NCBI GenBank assembly: GCA_030448185.1 | Contig: JAUJNL010000005.1 | Span: 51,421-115,420, forward strand | Source: Cytophagales bacterium | Lineage (GTDB): Bacteria; Bacteroidota; Bacteroidia; Cytophagales; 172606-1 | DNA length: 64,000 nucleotides | Direction: 5' to 3' | Shown here: piece after piece, positions 8,729-17,519 of the stretch | How the letters are laid out: each line of letters starts with the position of its first letter | Position numbering within the stretch: the stretch's first letter is position 1 | The notes under the pieces: model-generated | What the model was told of the DNA's origin: nothing | What the model saw: the letters and a program-made list of their open reading frames with translations, nothing else | The model's database searches: none | Made by a program: the position numbers and the translations under genes

Positions 8729-10057
8729 ATGAAATCCCAAAATACTATACCGGCTACCAAGGTAGAACGGGCAACTAAGTTTGTAAAAACCGGCTTTAAA
8801 GTAGGCGGCAATTATATCAAGCATTACGCTAAAAAAGCTTTCGACTCTTCGGTTACGAAGGAAGACCTGCACGAGGAAAATGCCGCTGACATTTATGATG
8901 CCTTAAGCGAACTCAAAGGCAGTGCCTTAAAAGTGGCCCAGATGATGAGTATGGACCGTAATCTGCTGCCAAAGGCCTATTCCGAACGGTTTGCAATGGC
9001 CCAGTACAGTGCACCGCCGCTTTCGGGGCCCCTGGTTGTCAAGACCTTTACGCGGTATTTTGGCAAAACGCCCCAGCAAATGTTCGATACTTTTGGCATG
9101 GAGGCGGTGAATGCCGCTTCCATCGGGCAGGTGCATCAGGCAACTAAGAACGGTGCCAAACTGGCCGTTAAGATCCAGTATCCCGGCGTGGCCGAAAGCG
9201 TGAAAGCCGACCTGAAAATGGTAAAACCTTTCGCCATTCGTTTGATGAACCTGAATGAAAAGGATGTGGACAAATACATGGGCGAAGTAGAGACCAAACT
9301 ACTGGAAGAAACGGATTATGTGCTGGAATTGAAACAATCCGTGGCCATATCAAAAGCTTGTGCCCACATTCCGAATCTGAAGTTTACGCATTATTATCCG
9401 GAGTATTCCTGTGAACGGGTGCTGACTATGGACTGGATGGAGGGGAAGCACCTGGACGAGTTTCTTAAAACCAACCCTTCGCAGGAAGTCCGGAACCGGA
9501 TTGGACAGGCCTTATGGGATTTTTATGATTACCAGGTGCATACCCTGCGTACGGTGCACGCCGACCCGCACCCCGGCAATTTTCTAATGCAGGCGGATGG
9601 TACCCTGGGTGTAATTGATTTTGGTTGCGTGAAAGAAATTCCGGAACACTACTACCGCAACTACTTCACCCTTATCAATCCGGATATTCTCGACGATGAA
9701 CATTTTACGGAAAAGACGTTCTTTGAACTGGAATTTCTGCACGACCAGGACACTCCCGCCGAACGTCGATTTTACATGGATTTGTTCCGGGAAATGATTG
9801 TACTGCTGGGGAAGCCCTTCCACGAAGAAATCTTCGACTTTGGCAATGAAGATTATTTCCAGACGGTATTTGACTACGCTGACCGGCTCTCCCGGATGAA
9901 AGAACTGCGGGAGTCGAAAGTGGCCCGTGGTTCTAAGGATGCCCTCTACATCAACCGCACCTATTACGGGTTGTATGCCATGCTTAACCAATTGAAAGCC
10001 CAGGTTTGTACGTCGAGCCCCGCCTGGATATGGGAACTGTCGGCGCTGGTAAAATAA
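8729..10057 (+). CDS. ABC1/AarF/UbiB-type atypical kinase
   Basis: The 442-residue protein belongs to the ABC1 (UbiB/ADCK) kinase-like family. Visible motifs are the KxGQ-like helix LKGSALKVAQMMSMD (about residues 69-83), the A-rich loop AASIGQVHQA (about 130), VKIQYPG (about 149), the catalytic-loop equivalent VHADPHPGNF (about 280) and GVIDFGCVK (about 293). In this family the motifs support ATPase activity linked to quinone/isoprenoid lipid metabolism. No C-terminal membrane helices are evident, unlike UbiB itself. It follows the TetR gene and probably shares its transcript. Confidence 0.88.
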   Translation: MKSQNTIPATKVERATKFVKTGFKVGGNYIKHYAKKAFDSSVTKEDLHEENAADIYDALSELKGSALKVAQMMSMDRNLLPKAYSERFAMAQYSAPPLSGPLVVKTFTRYFGKTPQQMFDTFGMEAVNAASIGQVHQATKNGAKLAVKIQYPGVAESVKADLKMVKPFAIRLMNLNEKDVDKYMGEVETKLLEETDYVLELKQSVAISKACAHIPNLKFTHYYPEYSCERVLTMDWMEGKHLDEFLKTNPSQEVRNRIGQALWDFYDYQVHTLRTVHADPHPGNFLMQADGTLGVIDFGCVKEIPEHYYRNYFTLINPDILDDEHFTEKTFFELEFLHDQDTPAERRFYMDLFREMIVLLGKPFHEEIFDFGNEDYFQTVFDYADRLSRMKELRESKVARGSKDALYINRTYYGLYAMLNQLKAQVCTSSPAWIWELSALVK

Positions 10058-10088
10058 GCAGTGGCGTATACGGATTAGTGGCCACCCA

Positions 10089-10724
10089 TCAATTGGATGA
10101 TTTCGGGTGGTTGCCCGTTTTGATCCGGGTGACGATCCAGAGCAGCGCGGCCATGCCAGTATTAAGGGCAAATGCCCATGCAGCACTGTCAAAGGAAGTG
10201 GAGTAAGCCCCGGTAATGGAGTAGATGAAGGCAGTGGGGAAGAGCCCAACCAGCGAGCTGAGCATAACCTTCTTAAAATCAAGCCCGATGGTACCGCTGA
10301 TAATTGAAATGGACTCAGCCAGTACGGGAATGGGGCGGGAGGCAATCACGGCCAGATACCCATATTTTTCCAGAAATCCTTTAGCCCGGGATTCCTCGGT
10401 ATCTGACGTATATTTAGCCGCCAGCCGCTTGCTTCTTACCCCAATCAGATACCCAATACCGGATGAAATGATCCCGCCCATTACTGATAGCAAGCCGCCC
10501 ATCCAGGCACCGAAAAGTACCCCATTGCTGATCATGACAAAACTGGATGGAATCGGCAGGACTACATCCGCACCGAGCAGAAATACACTGATTATGCCTG
10601 CGGTTACTTTGGATGGACTGTTCTGGAGCACACTTTCAAAAGTAATTCCGAATGATTCGAATATGATGAAGGTGAGGATGGTAAACAGGCAGATAAACAG
10701 GAAAATATAAATATAGCGGTTCAT
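10089..10724 (-). CDS. VTT/DedA-like membrane protein
   Basis: This 211-residue protein has about five to six hydrophobic segments. It carries the VTT (SNARE-associated/DedA/TVP38) pattern: GADVVLPIPSSFVMISNGVLF, then the glycine-rich GGLLSVMGGIISSGIGYLIG, then the amphipathic FLEKYGYLAVIASRPIPVLAE and SGTIGLDFKKVMLSSLVG. The family flips or transports polyprenyl phosphates and phospholipids across the inner membrane. It converges with the ABC1 kinase 31 bases away and is transcribed separately. Confidence 0.85.
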   Translation of the reverse strand: MNRYIYIFLFICLFTILTFIIFESFGITFESVLQNSPSKVTAGIISVFLLGADVVLPIPSSFVMISNGVLFGAWMGGLLSVMGGIISSGIGYLIGVRSKRLAAKYTSDTEESRAKGFLEKYGYLAVIASRPIPVLAESISIISGTIGLDFKKVMLSSLVGLFPTAFIYSITGAYSTSFDSAAWAFALNTGMAALLWIVTRIKTGNHPKSSN

Positions 10725-10745
10725 GCAGTAGGTTCAGCGCAGCAT

Positions 10746-10917
10746 GGGGTGTACGACAAATTGCAGATCAACCATTAAACTTTGTTCGTGTTGTTCCGCA
10801 TTTAGCTTCGCTGAGAATAGTTGCAATGCGGAACTGAGAAAAAGGGCATTTCAAATGCCCGGCTATACATCCGCATTGCAAATGCGGATGAACGCTCTGC
10901 ATTTTGTCGTACACCCC
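10746..10917. mobile_element. MITE-like element with 22-base terminal inverted repeats
   Basis: The ends GGGGTGTACGACAAATTGC.. (10746-10767) and ..GCATTTTGTCGTACACCCC (10896-10917) are inverted copies with one mismatch in 22. Inside are three further hairpins: GTTCCGCAT/ATGCGGAAC around the TTAGCTTCGCTGA core (about 10791-10836), GGGCATTTCAAATGCCC, and CATCCGCATTGCAAATGCGGATG-type pairing. There is no coding capacity. The same terminal sequence is found once more at 63946-63966, so it is a dispersed element. Confidence 0.7.
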
Positions 10918-10940
10918 GCAGCATTTCAAGCCGGTCAGAG

Positions 10941-11177
10941 TCATCCGGCGATTCTATAAGTATTGACAGAAAAACCAGCCGCTAAAGCAGCATATTCTAA
11001 ACAAGCTTGAATATCTTCAATCTCCAGAAAGGGGTAGGCTTCGATAATAGTATGCATCGATTCTCCGGCAGCTAAATATTCCAGAATAGTCTGTACGGTT
11101 ATTCGCATTCCCCGAATGGTAGGTTTTCCGTTACCCAAATCAGGAATTAATGTTATTCTATTCAGATGCTCCATCAC
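10941..11177 (-). CDS. DUF433 protein (antitoxin-like), without partner
   Basis: The 78-residue product matches DUF433 (PF04255): ITLIPDLGNGKPTIRGMRIT, then VQTILEYLAAGESMHTIIEAYPFLEIEDIQACLEYAA. This small winged-helix family usually precedes a DUF5615 PIN-like toxin gene. Here the gene runs into the MITE-like element 24 bases after its stop, and no PIN-like ORF follows. The partner is absent, perhaps lost or displaced by the element. A TAATTTTG box lies just upstream. Confidence 0.85.
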   Translation of the reverse strand: MMEHLNRITLIPDLGNGKPTIRGMRITVQTILEYLAAGESMHTIIEAYPFLEIEDIQACLEYAALAAGFSVNTYRIAG

Positions 11178-11191
11178 ACTTCAGATTTTGA

Positions 11192-11199
11192 CAAAATTA
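11192..11199 (-). promoter_or_regulatory. Putative -7 box for the DUF433 gene
   Basis: TAATTTTG on the minus strand matches the Bacteroidota TAnnTTTG consensus, 15 bases upstream of the start. No clear TTG lies 19-21 bases further up, so support is moderate. Confidence 0.4.
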
Positions 11200-11309
11200 A
11201 GCAGTAATCTCTTCTCATAATGACCGAAACAACAGTAGTCTGCAGCGTTTTATTGCAGTAAAACAAGTGCAACGGACTGGTATACTGCATATATACATAC
11301 AACAAAACA

Positions 11310-11338
11310 AAAGCCCTGACAGGTTGCTGCCGGGGCTA
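11310..11338 (-). terminator. Terminator after the DUF1573 gene
   Basis: On the minus strand AGCCCCGGCAG and CTGTCAGGGCT pair with two G-U wobbles and are followed by TTTTGTTTTG. It sits 26 bases after the restored DUF1573 stop. Confidence 0.65.
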
Positions 11339-11364
11339 AAGTATGGAAAGTTTTTAAAGGCCGG

Positions 11365-11809
11365 TTACTGGGCGCTGCCGTTAGGCTGCAGTACATTGGA
11401 AAGGATCGAAACCGTTTCCACGCCGGAGGTAGAGTTAGAGTAAACCGTGATCACTTTAGTCTGCTTGTACATCTTGCGGTGCTGCTGTCAAAAAGTGGCC
11501 TGATACTTCACCAGTTTTACCAGGAGCTACGGGTTCTTTGGTCCAGTTAGAGACGGTGCAGCCGCAGGTAGTCTGTACGTTGGAGATAATCAGCGGAGCA
11601 TTGCCCGTGTTCTTGAATTTGAAGGTATAGCTTACTTTCTCTCCTTGTTTGATGTCGCCAAAGTCATGTGATTTCTCGGCGAATGCCAGTAAGGGACCGT
11701 CTGCTTTGACTGTAGCGCCGGCATTGGTTTTAGAAGCGTCTGTGGTCTGAGCTGATGCGGCAAATCCCAAAAACAGGAGATATACCAGCGAGAATAATAC
11801 TTTTTTCAT
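11365..11809 (-). pseudogene. DUF1573 secreted protein, frameshifted near the C-terminus
   Basis: The N-terminal frame has a Sec signal (MKKVLFSLVYLLFLGFAASA) and the DUF1573 core HDFGDIKQGEKVSYTFKFKN, then GNAPLIISNVQTTCGCTVS with the family CGC, and PGKTGEVS. The frame then breaks near 11490. After a shift the normal end of the family resumes (KVITVYSNSTSGVETVSILS) and stops at 11365. The damage lies in a T-run and a CAGCAG stretch and needs more than one indel. The family is an exported beta-sandwich protein of unknown role. A real mutation or a homopolymer error could cause this. Confidence 0.85.
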
Positions 11810-11846
11810 AGTTTGATAAAAATAAGGCTTTTACGCTTTAACGTTA

Positions 11847-11854
11847 CAAAGATA
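11847..11854 (-). promoter_or_regulatory. -7 box upstream of the DUF1573 gene
   Basis: TATCTTTG on the minus strand is an exact TAnnTTTG match 37 bases before the ATG at 11809. The -33 region (TTTTC) is weak. Confidence 0.55.
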
Positions 11855-11931
11855 AGTCCAATTGCATTTTGAAAACGGTATAAAATAAGTCTGTTTCTTA
11901 CCTCATATCGGGCCTTTTCGAAGCATTGGTG

Positions 11932-12016
11932 AAATGCTAAATTTTGAAGGGTAAATAAAAGAATACAATATAGTAATTTCAAGTGTTTGATAGAATTTAT
12001 TGAGCATTTAGCATTA
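11932..12016. repeat. AATGCTAAATT repeat family, copy 1
   Basis: AATGCTAAATTTTGAA at the left and TTGAGCATTTAGCATT at the right form an imperfect inverted repeat around an A/T-rich centre. Related copies lie at 32450-32556 and 33433-33535. The right end overlaps the helicase stop codon. Confidence 0.6.
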
Positions 12017-13429
12017 CCCAGCAGGGAAGAAACGGCCGTTGAAATTCATCAGAAACAACTCGTTGGTGGCGGGTCATTGCCGTATACAACCAGCGCAGAA
12101 ATTCCGTATTGACCCCATCTTCAGTTAAATAGCCCTGATCTACAAATACGGCGTTAATTGACCGCCCTGGGACTTGTGACAGGTAAGGGCATAAGCAAAT
12201 TTTACCTGCAAAGCATTCAGATAGCTGTCCCGCCGGATGGCTTCGTTACGTTCCTTTTATTACGAATGTACTGGTAATCTTGCAGCACCGTATCGCATAG
12301 TTTCCGGCTTTCTTCATTGGTCAGACGGGGAGCCGATGAGTGCAGCGTATCCAGAAAGATTTTTCGCTTCAAACTCGGGCTGCTCCGGATAGTCGAGCAG
12401 GCGCAGTTGCAGGTTGGCATACCGGAATCCGTGCATCTCCTCAAACCGGATTATTTTGGTAATCTCCACAAAATCGCCATTCGCCAGAAAACCCGCCGGT
12501 GCATCTTCGTCCAGCGTAGTATAGTTGTTCCGGACGATCATCAGCAGATCTCCCACGTCAATTTCGCTTTCGGTAAAGTGGATCTGCCGGCGGATGTATT
12601 GATTGTATTGGGTAGCGGCTTTATTGGAACGGCATACAATGATCGTGCTTTCCTTGCCGTATTTATCGTAGGCATATCGCAGGCCGTCTTCCAGCTTTTC
12701 GCCGGTCATACGGTAAATGTCACGGTACCCCTTCGTATTCAGGCAAATATCCGTCGAATTTGTAACCAACACATTGCGCAGATCGGTAGCATTGGCCAGT
12801 ATCCCTGATTGTTCATCCTGACGCATTACTTCGGTCAGCTCCTTTTCGGTCACACTTACCAGAAAGTTCTTGCGCAGGTATTCGCCATCCAGGGCCGGAC
12901 TGATGGCCCGTCCGACCGGAGGAAGCTGTGCCGCATCGCCGACCAGAATCAGCCGGTTGGTGTGGTCTTCAAATACGTAATCAATCAGGTCGGCTAATAG
13001 TCCCTGGGCACCCATAAAATCGGCCTCGTCCGAGATCATGGAAGCCTCATCTACGATGAAAAGGGTTTTGGTATGGTAATTTTTCTGGCGTTCAAAAGCA
13101 AAGCCCCCAGAGTACGCATCGGCCTTCTGCCAGTAAATTTTCTTGTGGATCGTAAAAGCCTTTTTCTTCGAATAATTACTCATGACCTTGGCTGCCCGTC
13201 CGGTTGGAGCCAGCAATACTGCTTTATAACCGAATTGCCGGAGTACATTAACCAGCGTGCATACAATCGTTGTTTTACCCGTACCGGCGTAGCCTTTTAC
13301 CAGAAATACCGGGCGCAGCAGTTCGTCATCCTGCAGGAAGTTTTCGAGCAGAAAGAAAAGCTCAGCCTGCCCGGCGGTAGGCTTGAAGGGAAATTTTTTA
13401 ATGAACGAGGATACCGGAGATGTTTGCAT
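12014..13429 (-). pseudogene. RecD-like AAA/UvrD-type DNA helicase, several frameshifts
   Basis: The first frame (13429 to about 12350) has the Walker A loop GYAGTGKTT, FIVDEASM (Walker B), LVGDAAQLPPVG and EVMRQDE, typical of RecD2/Dda-type superfamily 1B helicases. The C-terminal part is spread over other frames. KIFLDTLHSSAPRLTNEES follows, then YALTCHKSQGG (motif V), VFVDQGYLTEDGVNTEFLRW and YTAMTR (motif VI), with a stop at 12014. At least four indels are needed to rebuild the roughly 470-residue protein. With motifs V and VI out of frame, the encoded protein as written could not unwind DNA. Confidence 0.85.
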
Positions 13430-13703
13430 GGGGAAAGGCTAAGTTACCAAGTATTCTGTAAACGGATGATGGTAATACGAAAGCCCGGATAACTATTTTA
13501 ATTTGTCGTTTGTAGAATCAGATTTTAAAAATCAACTTTAATGACGAGTAAGATAGAAGCGTACGAAAACTGCTTGTGCGTAGCGCTACCTTATCCCATC
13601 GGTGCTGTTTACTTCTACCAGGCTGCAAAAGAAGTTTATCTATATATCGAGCACTCATCATTATTGTCTTTATCTGAAAACTATTTCATTCTCCGGGGGC
13701 ATT

Positions 13704-14858
13704 ATGCATTTAGAAGAAATACTGAAAAAAGTTAAAGATATCACCCAAGGAACCGTAAAAGACGAAGCGGAGCAGGTAGATAAACAAGCCAAATGGCCCG
13801 AACGAAGCATCCGGACTTTGCAGCGTGAAGGACTCGGCGGATTGGTAGTGCCCACCCAATTCGGCGGATTAGGCCAGGGGTTAATGGGGCTGGTAAAGGC
13901 CGGAGAGTTAATCGGACAAGTATCCGCTTCGACCGCTTTGTGTTTTGGCATGCACTGCGTGGGAGCCGCGGTAATAGCTGCCAAAGCCACCCGGCAGCAG
14001 CAAAAAGATTTTCTGGAACCTATGGCTGCCGGAGAACACCTGACCACGCTGGCCTTGAGCGAACCCGGAACGGGGGCGCATTTTTATTACCCTCAAACGC
14101 AATTATTGTCCATCTCGGAAGAAACATTTATGCTCAGGGGGCAGAAGACATTTATCACCAATGGTAGCTTTGCCGATTCCTACGTGGTATCCACCATAGG
14201 CGTGGAGCCAGATGCGGCAGTTCATCAGTTTTCGTGCGTAGTCGTGGAAAAAGAAGTGCCCGGGCTGGAATGGGGGGCTCCCTGGAACGGGATGGGCATG
14301 CGCGGCAATTCCTCCCGTAGTTTAACGCTGAAAGAGGTGTGTATCCCCAGCCGGAATCTACTAGGTGAAGTGGGAGATCAGTTGTGGTACGTTTTTCAGG
14401 TAGTGGCCCCTTATTTTTTGACGTCGATGGCTGGTACTTACCTGGGTATCGCCCAGGCCGCTTTTGACGAAGCTAAAACTCATTTGATGCAGCGCAGCTA
14501 CAGTCACAGCGGTTTGTCTCTTAATCAGATTCCTCTGTTGCAGCACCGGTTAGGCATGTTATGGGCAAAAATTGAACGAACCCGGCGGCTTATCTACCAC
14601 GCGGCTATGGAGGGGGACAATGGGGAGGAAAGTGCCATACTAGCTATTCTTTCGGCTAAAGCCGAAGTGGCACATTGTGCCGTGGAGGTGGTCAATGAGG
14701 CCATGACACTTTCGGGCGGTGTTGCTTACCGGGAGAACTCCCGGTTTGATATCTTGCTCCGCGATGCCAGGGCTGCCCACGTAATGTCACCTACTACTGA
14801 CCTGCTTTACACCTGGATCGGCCGGGCTTTGCTGGATCAGCCTTTACTGAATGAGTAA
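13704..14858 (+). CDS. Acyl-CoA dehydrogenase family protein
   Basis: I start at ATG 13704 (MHLEEILKKVKDIT), giving 384 residues. Acyl-CoA dehydrogenase hallmarks are present: GGLVVPTQFGGLG, LALSEPGTGAHF (FAD/acyl contact), RGQKTFITNGSFADSYVV, GAPWNGMGMRGNSS, and a C-terminal helical domain with EVVNEAMTLSGG and LLRDARAAHVM. It should be a soluble FAD enzyme oxidising acyl-CoA or a related thioester; the substrate is not readable. A histidine kinase starts 16 bases downstream, so the two are probably co-transcribed. Confidence 0.88.
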   Translation: MHLEEILKKVKDITQGTVKDEAEQVDKQAKWPERSIRTLQREGLGGLVVPTQFGGLGQGLMGLVKAGELIGQVSASTALCFGMHCVGAAVIAAKATRQQQKDFLEPMAAGEHLTTLALSEPGTGAHFYYPQTQLLSISEETFMLRGQKTFITNGSFADSYVVSTIGVEPDAAVHQFSCVVVEKEVPGLEWGAPWNGMGMRGNSSRSLTLKEVCIPSRNLLGEVGDQLWYVFQVVAPYFLTSMAGTYLGIAQAAFDEAKTHLMQRSYSHSGLSLNQIPLLQHRLGMLWAKIERTRRLIYHAAMEGDNGEESAILAILSAKAEVAHCAVEVVNEAMTLSGGVAYRENSRFDILLRDARAAHVMSPTTDLLYTWIGRALLDQPLLNE

Positions 14859-14874
14859 TTACATTAATTCTTAA

Positions 14875-16863
14875 ATGGTAGTTTTATACACGGGATTGCG
14901 GGAAGAAACGCTGGACTGGATAAAGAACCACTTACCGGCAGCGCCCATTTTTACCGCCATTCAGCTGGAACCATCTACTGAGCAACTGGCCCAGGCGGGC
15001 TTAGTAATTGTGGGGGAAAACATTCCTAACCCGATTAAAGTGGCCCAGGAGGTTTTTAGCCAGGACCGGAATGTTTCCATTCTCATTATCAATGATGACG
15101 CGGCCCACCAGAAAATCAAACAGGCGATGCAGTTTACCCCCTTCCTGGGTAATACAATTCAGTGTATTTCCAATCAAGGGAAGCAGGGCTTGGGTCCAGT
15201 AGTGGAAAATCAGCTATTGCGGACTGAGCAGCGTCGCAATTACCTGAAAATCAAGTCTACCGCGCTTCCGTTTGCTTCTCCCGCTGCACATCTGTACGAA
15301 CGGGTCAAGCAGCAATATATCGACAAAGTACTTGAACATGCCCCTATCGGCATCATTCTGCTCAATGAAGAGGGAATGATTCAGGCTATTAATCCCTATG
15401 CTGCTCAGCTATTCAATAAAGCCGAAAGAGCGGTGTTAGGTACGTACCTGACCAGGTTGTTTCCTGACCAGTGGCAGGAAGAGGTTACCCAGCTTATCAA
15501 ACAATCAACTGCCGGTAGTCACAAAGGAACTTTTGAATACATCAGGGATCAGGCGCAGCGGTACCTTGAGATTACCCTTTCGGCGCTGTCTTCCCGGGAA
15601 GCGTTACCTTATAAGACCGTCTTGCTTACGGACATTACGGAGCAGGTCATTTTCAGAAAGGAAGCCGAGGCCCGGGCCCGAGAGGTAAAACAGGTGTTGG
15701 AAAGCCTGCCTCAGATTGCCTGGACGGCCGATACAGCCGGAAATAATACCTACCTCAATCAACGGTGGTACGAGTATACCCAGCAGCCACCTCCCCTAAA
15801 CAGGGAACAAGCGGAAGTTTCCTTTGGGTTAAGGGACTACCTTCATCCGAACGACGTAGAGGCTGCGCTTTCCCATTGGTCGGATTGCGTCAGCCGTGGC
15901 GAACCTTCCGAGATCGAATACCGGCTGCGCCGGGGAAAAGATGGAATGTACCGCTGGATGCTGAGCCGCGCATTGCCTTTAAGAGATGCGCAAGGAGAAA
16001 TCAATCAGTGGGTAGGTACGGCTACCGATATTCATGACCTGAAAATGGCAGAACAGGACTTGCAAACGCTGAATGAGGAGCTATCGGCCGCTAATGAAGA
16101 AATCCAGGCCAACAATGAGGAATTATCGGTGGCCAATGGCCAACTTACCCAGGTAAATGCCGATATGGATAATTTTATTTATACGGCTTCCCATGACTTA
16201 AAGGCGCCCATCACCAACATTGAGGGGTTAATGCAGGCCCTGGTGCGTTACCTGCCGCCGGAAAGCTTGCAGACAGAAAGAGTTAAAAAAATAGTGGAGC
16301 ATATTCAGGATTCGGTTGGCCGGTTCAAAAAGACCATTGAAGATTTAACCCATATTACCCGGCTGCAACGGGATGCCAGTCTGGATCTGGAAATGATACG
16401 TTTATCCGATATCCTGGCGGATGTTCAGTTAGATATGCATACGGAGATTCAGGAAACGGAGGCGCGTATTGAGGTGGATTTGGAGGAATGCGCTCCAATT
16501 CATTTTTCCAGAAAGAATTTACGCAGTATTGTTTATAACTTGTTCTCGAATGCCTTGAAATACCGTTCCCCGGAGCGGATTCCGGTCATCAGACTCTCCT
16601 GCCGGGAAAATGAGGAGTATACCGTTTTTTCTGTTTCGGATAATGGTTTGGGGATGGATCTGTCGGGTGGGACCAAAATATTCTCCATGTTCAAGCGGTT
16701 GCACGACCACGTGGAAGGCAGTGGCATTGGTCTGTATATCATTAAGAAGATAGTAGATAATGCGGGTGGAAAGATTGAGGTAGAAAGCAAGGTAGGACAG
16801 GGAACAACTTTCGAAGTCTACTTTAAACGCCTTCAATACAAAGTCAATAACAGCCAGCTTTGA
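14875..16863 (+). CDS. PAS-PAS histidine kinase with N-terminal receiver-like domain
   Basis: The 662-residue protein has an N-terminal alpha/beta segment (VVLYTGLREETLDWI ... ILIINDDAAHQKIKQAM) like a degenerate receiver domain. PAS domains follow at about 150-260 (APIGIILLNEEGMIQAINPY) and 275-395 (LESLPQIAWTADTAGNNTYL, EYRLRRGKDGMYRWML). A coiled coil lies at about 395-435. HisKA contains YTASHDLKAP with the phosphorylatable His near 440. The HATPase has NALKYRSPE, VSDNGLGM and HVEGSGIGLYIIKKIV. No transmembrane segment is seen, so it is probably a cytoplasmic sensor. No response regulator is adjacent. It closely resembles the broken kinase of the kai cluster at 42820-44505. Confidence 0.93.
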   Translation: MVVLYTGLREETLDWIKNHLPAAPIFTAIQLEPSTEQLAQAGLVIVGENIPNPIKVAQEVFSQDRNVSILIINDDAAHQKIKQAMQFTPFLGNTIQCISNQGKQGLGPVVENQLLRTEQRRNYLKIKSTALPFASPAAHLYERVKQQYIDKVLEHAPIGIILLNEEGMIQAINPYAAQLFNKAERAVLGTYLTRLFPDQWQEEVTQLIKQSTAGSHKGTFEYIRDQAQRYLEITLSALSSREALPYKTVLLTDITEQVIFRKEAEARAREVKQVLESLPQIAWTADTAGNNTYLNQRWYEYTQQPPPLNREQAEVSFGLRDYLHPNDVEAALSHWSDCVSRGEPSEIEYRLRRGKDGMYRWMLSRALPLRDAQGEINQWVGTATDIHDLKMAEQDLQTLNEELSAANEEIQANNEELSVANGQLTQVNADMDNFIYTASHDLKAPITNIEGLMQALVRYLPPESLQTERVKKIVEHIQDSVGRFKKTIEDLTHITRLQRDASLDLEMIRLSDILADVQLDMHTEIQETEARIEVDLEECAPIHFSRKNLRSIVYNLFSNALKYRSPERIPVIRLSCRENEEYTVFSVSDNGLGMDLSGGTKIFSMFKRLHDHVEGSGIGLYIIKKIVDNAGGKIEVESKVGQGTTFEVYFKRLQYKVNNSQL

Positions 16864-16942
16864 GCGGCTGTTTCACCCATTTGGACGAATGAATTAAGGA
16901 TAGTTATTTAAAAAACATTTTCTCAAATCCTGAATATCAACG

Positions 16943-17425
16943 ATGGATCAGGAAGTAGTCCTGGCATTTGGCAATAGAATACGCATCCGGGTGTGCGGCA
17001 TTGGTATCCGAGACGATACCATGCTGCTGGTCAACCATCGGGGTGTGGGGCCGTCCGACGATTTGTGGATTCCGCCTGGTGGGGGCGTGCAGCTGGGTGA
17101 GTCATTGCCCATAGCCCTGAGCCGTGAAGTGCGGGAAGAAACCGGCCTGGAAATTGAAGTGGGCGAGTTACTGTTCGTCAATGAATATATTGGTCTGCCG
17201 CTGCACGCCGTTGAATTGTTCTTTCGCATGGCACTCATCGGTGGAAGCTTGAAAAGGGGGACCGATCCTGAAGTAAAGGAACAACTGATTCGCGAAGTTG
17301 CCTTTCTTTCTTTTTCATCCATTAATTCTATAGAAGCGGAAAAAAAACACAATCTTTTCAAGCATTGCCGGTCAGTAGAAGAGTTACTACAGATGCAGGG
17401 GTATTATTCATTTGTCTCGCACTAA
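16943..17425 (+). CDS. Nudix hydrolase
   Basis: The 160-residue product contains the full Nudix box at about residues 48-70 (GGGVQLGESLPIALSREVREE followed by TGLEI), matching Gx5Ex7REUxEExGU. It should cleave a nucleoside diphosphate linked to another moiety in a metal-dependent way. The N-terminal IRIRVCGIGIRDDTMLLVNH is the usual first strand pair. The substrate is unknown. It lies 79 bases after the kinase on the same strand. Confidence 0.92.
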   Translation: MDQEVVLAFGNRIRIRVCGIGIRDDTMLLVNHRGVGPSDDLWIPPGGGVQLGESLPIALSREVREETGLEIEVGELLFVNEYIGLPLHAVELFFRMALIGGSLKRGTDPEVKEQLIREVAFLSFSSINSIEAEKKHNLFKHCRSVEELLQMQGYYSFVSH

Positions 17426-17519
17426 TTTGCTCCATTTATCCGTTAGGAATTATTAATTTCGTAAATCATTACATAAAATTGTAATTCTTCGCCCTTCATC
17501 CCATTCTTTATTGCCAGCA

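Noticed and set aside
13541..13735. 64-codon ORF upstream of the acyl-CoA dehydrogenase
   Set aside because: It overlaps the dehydrogenase start in another frame and has no family likeness.
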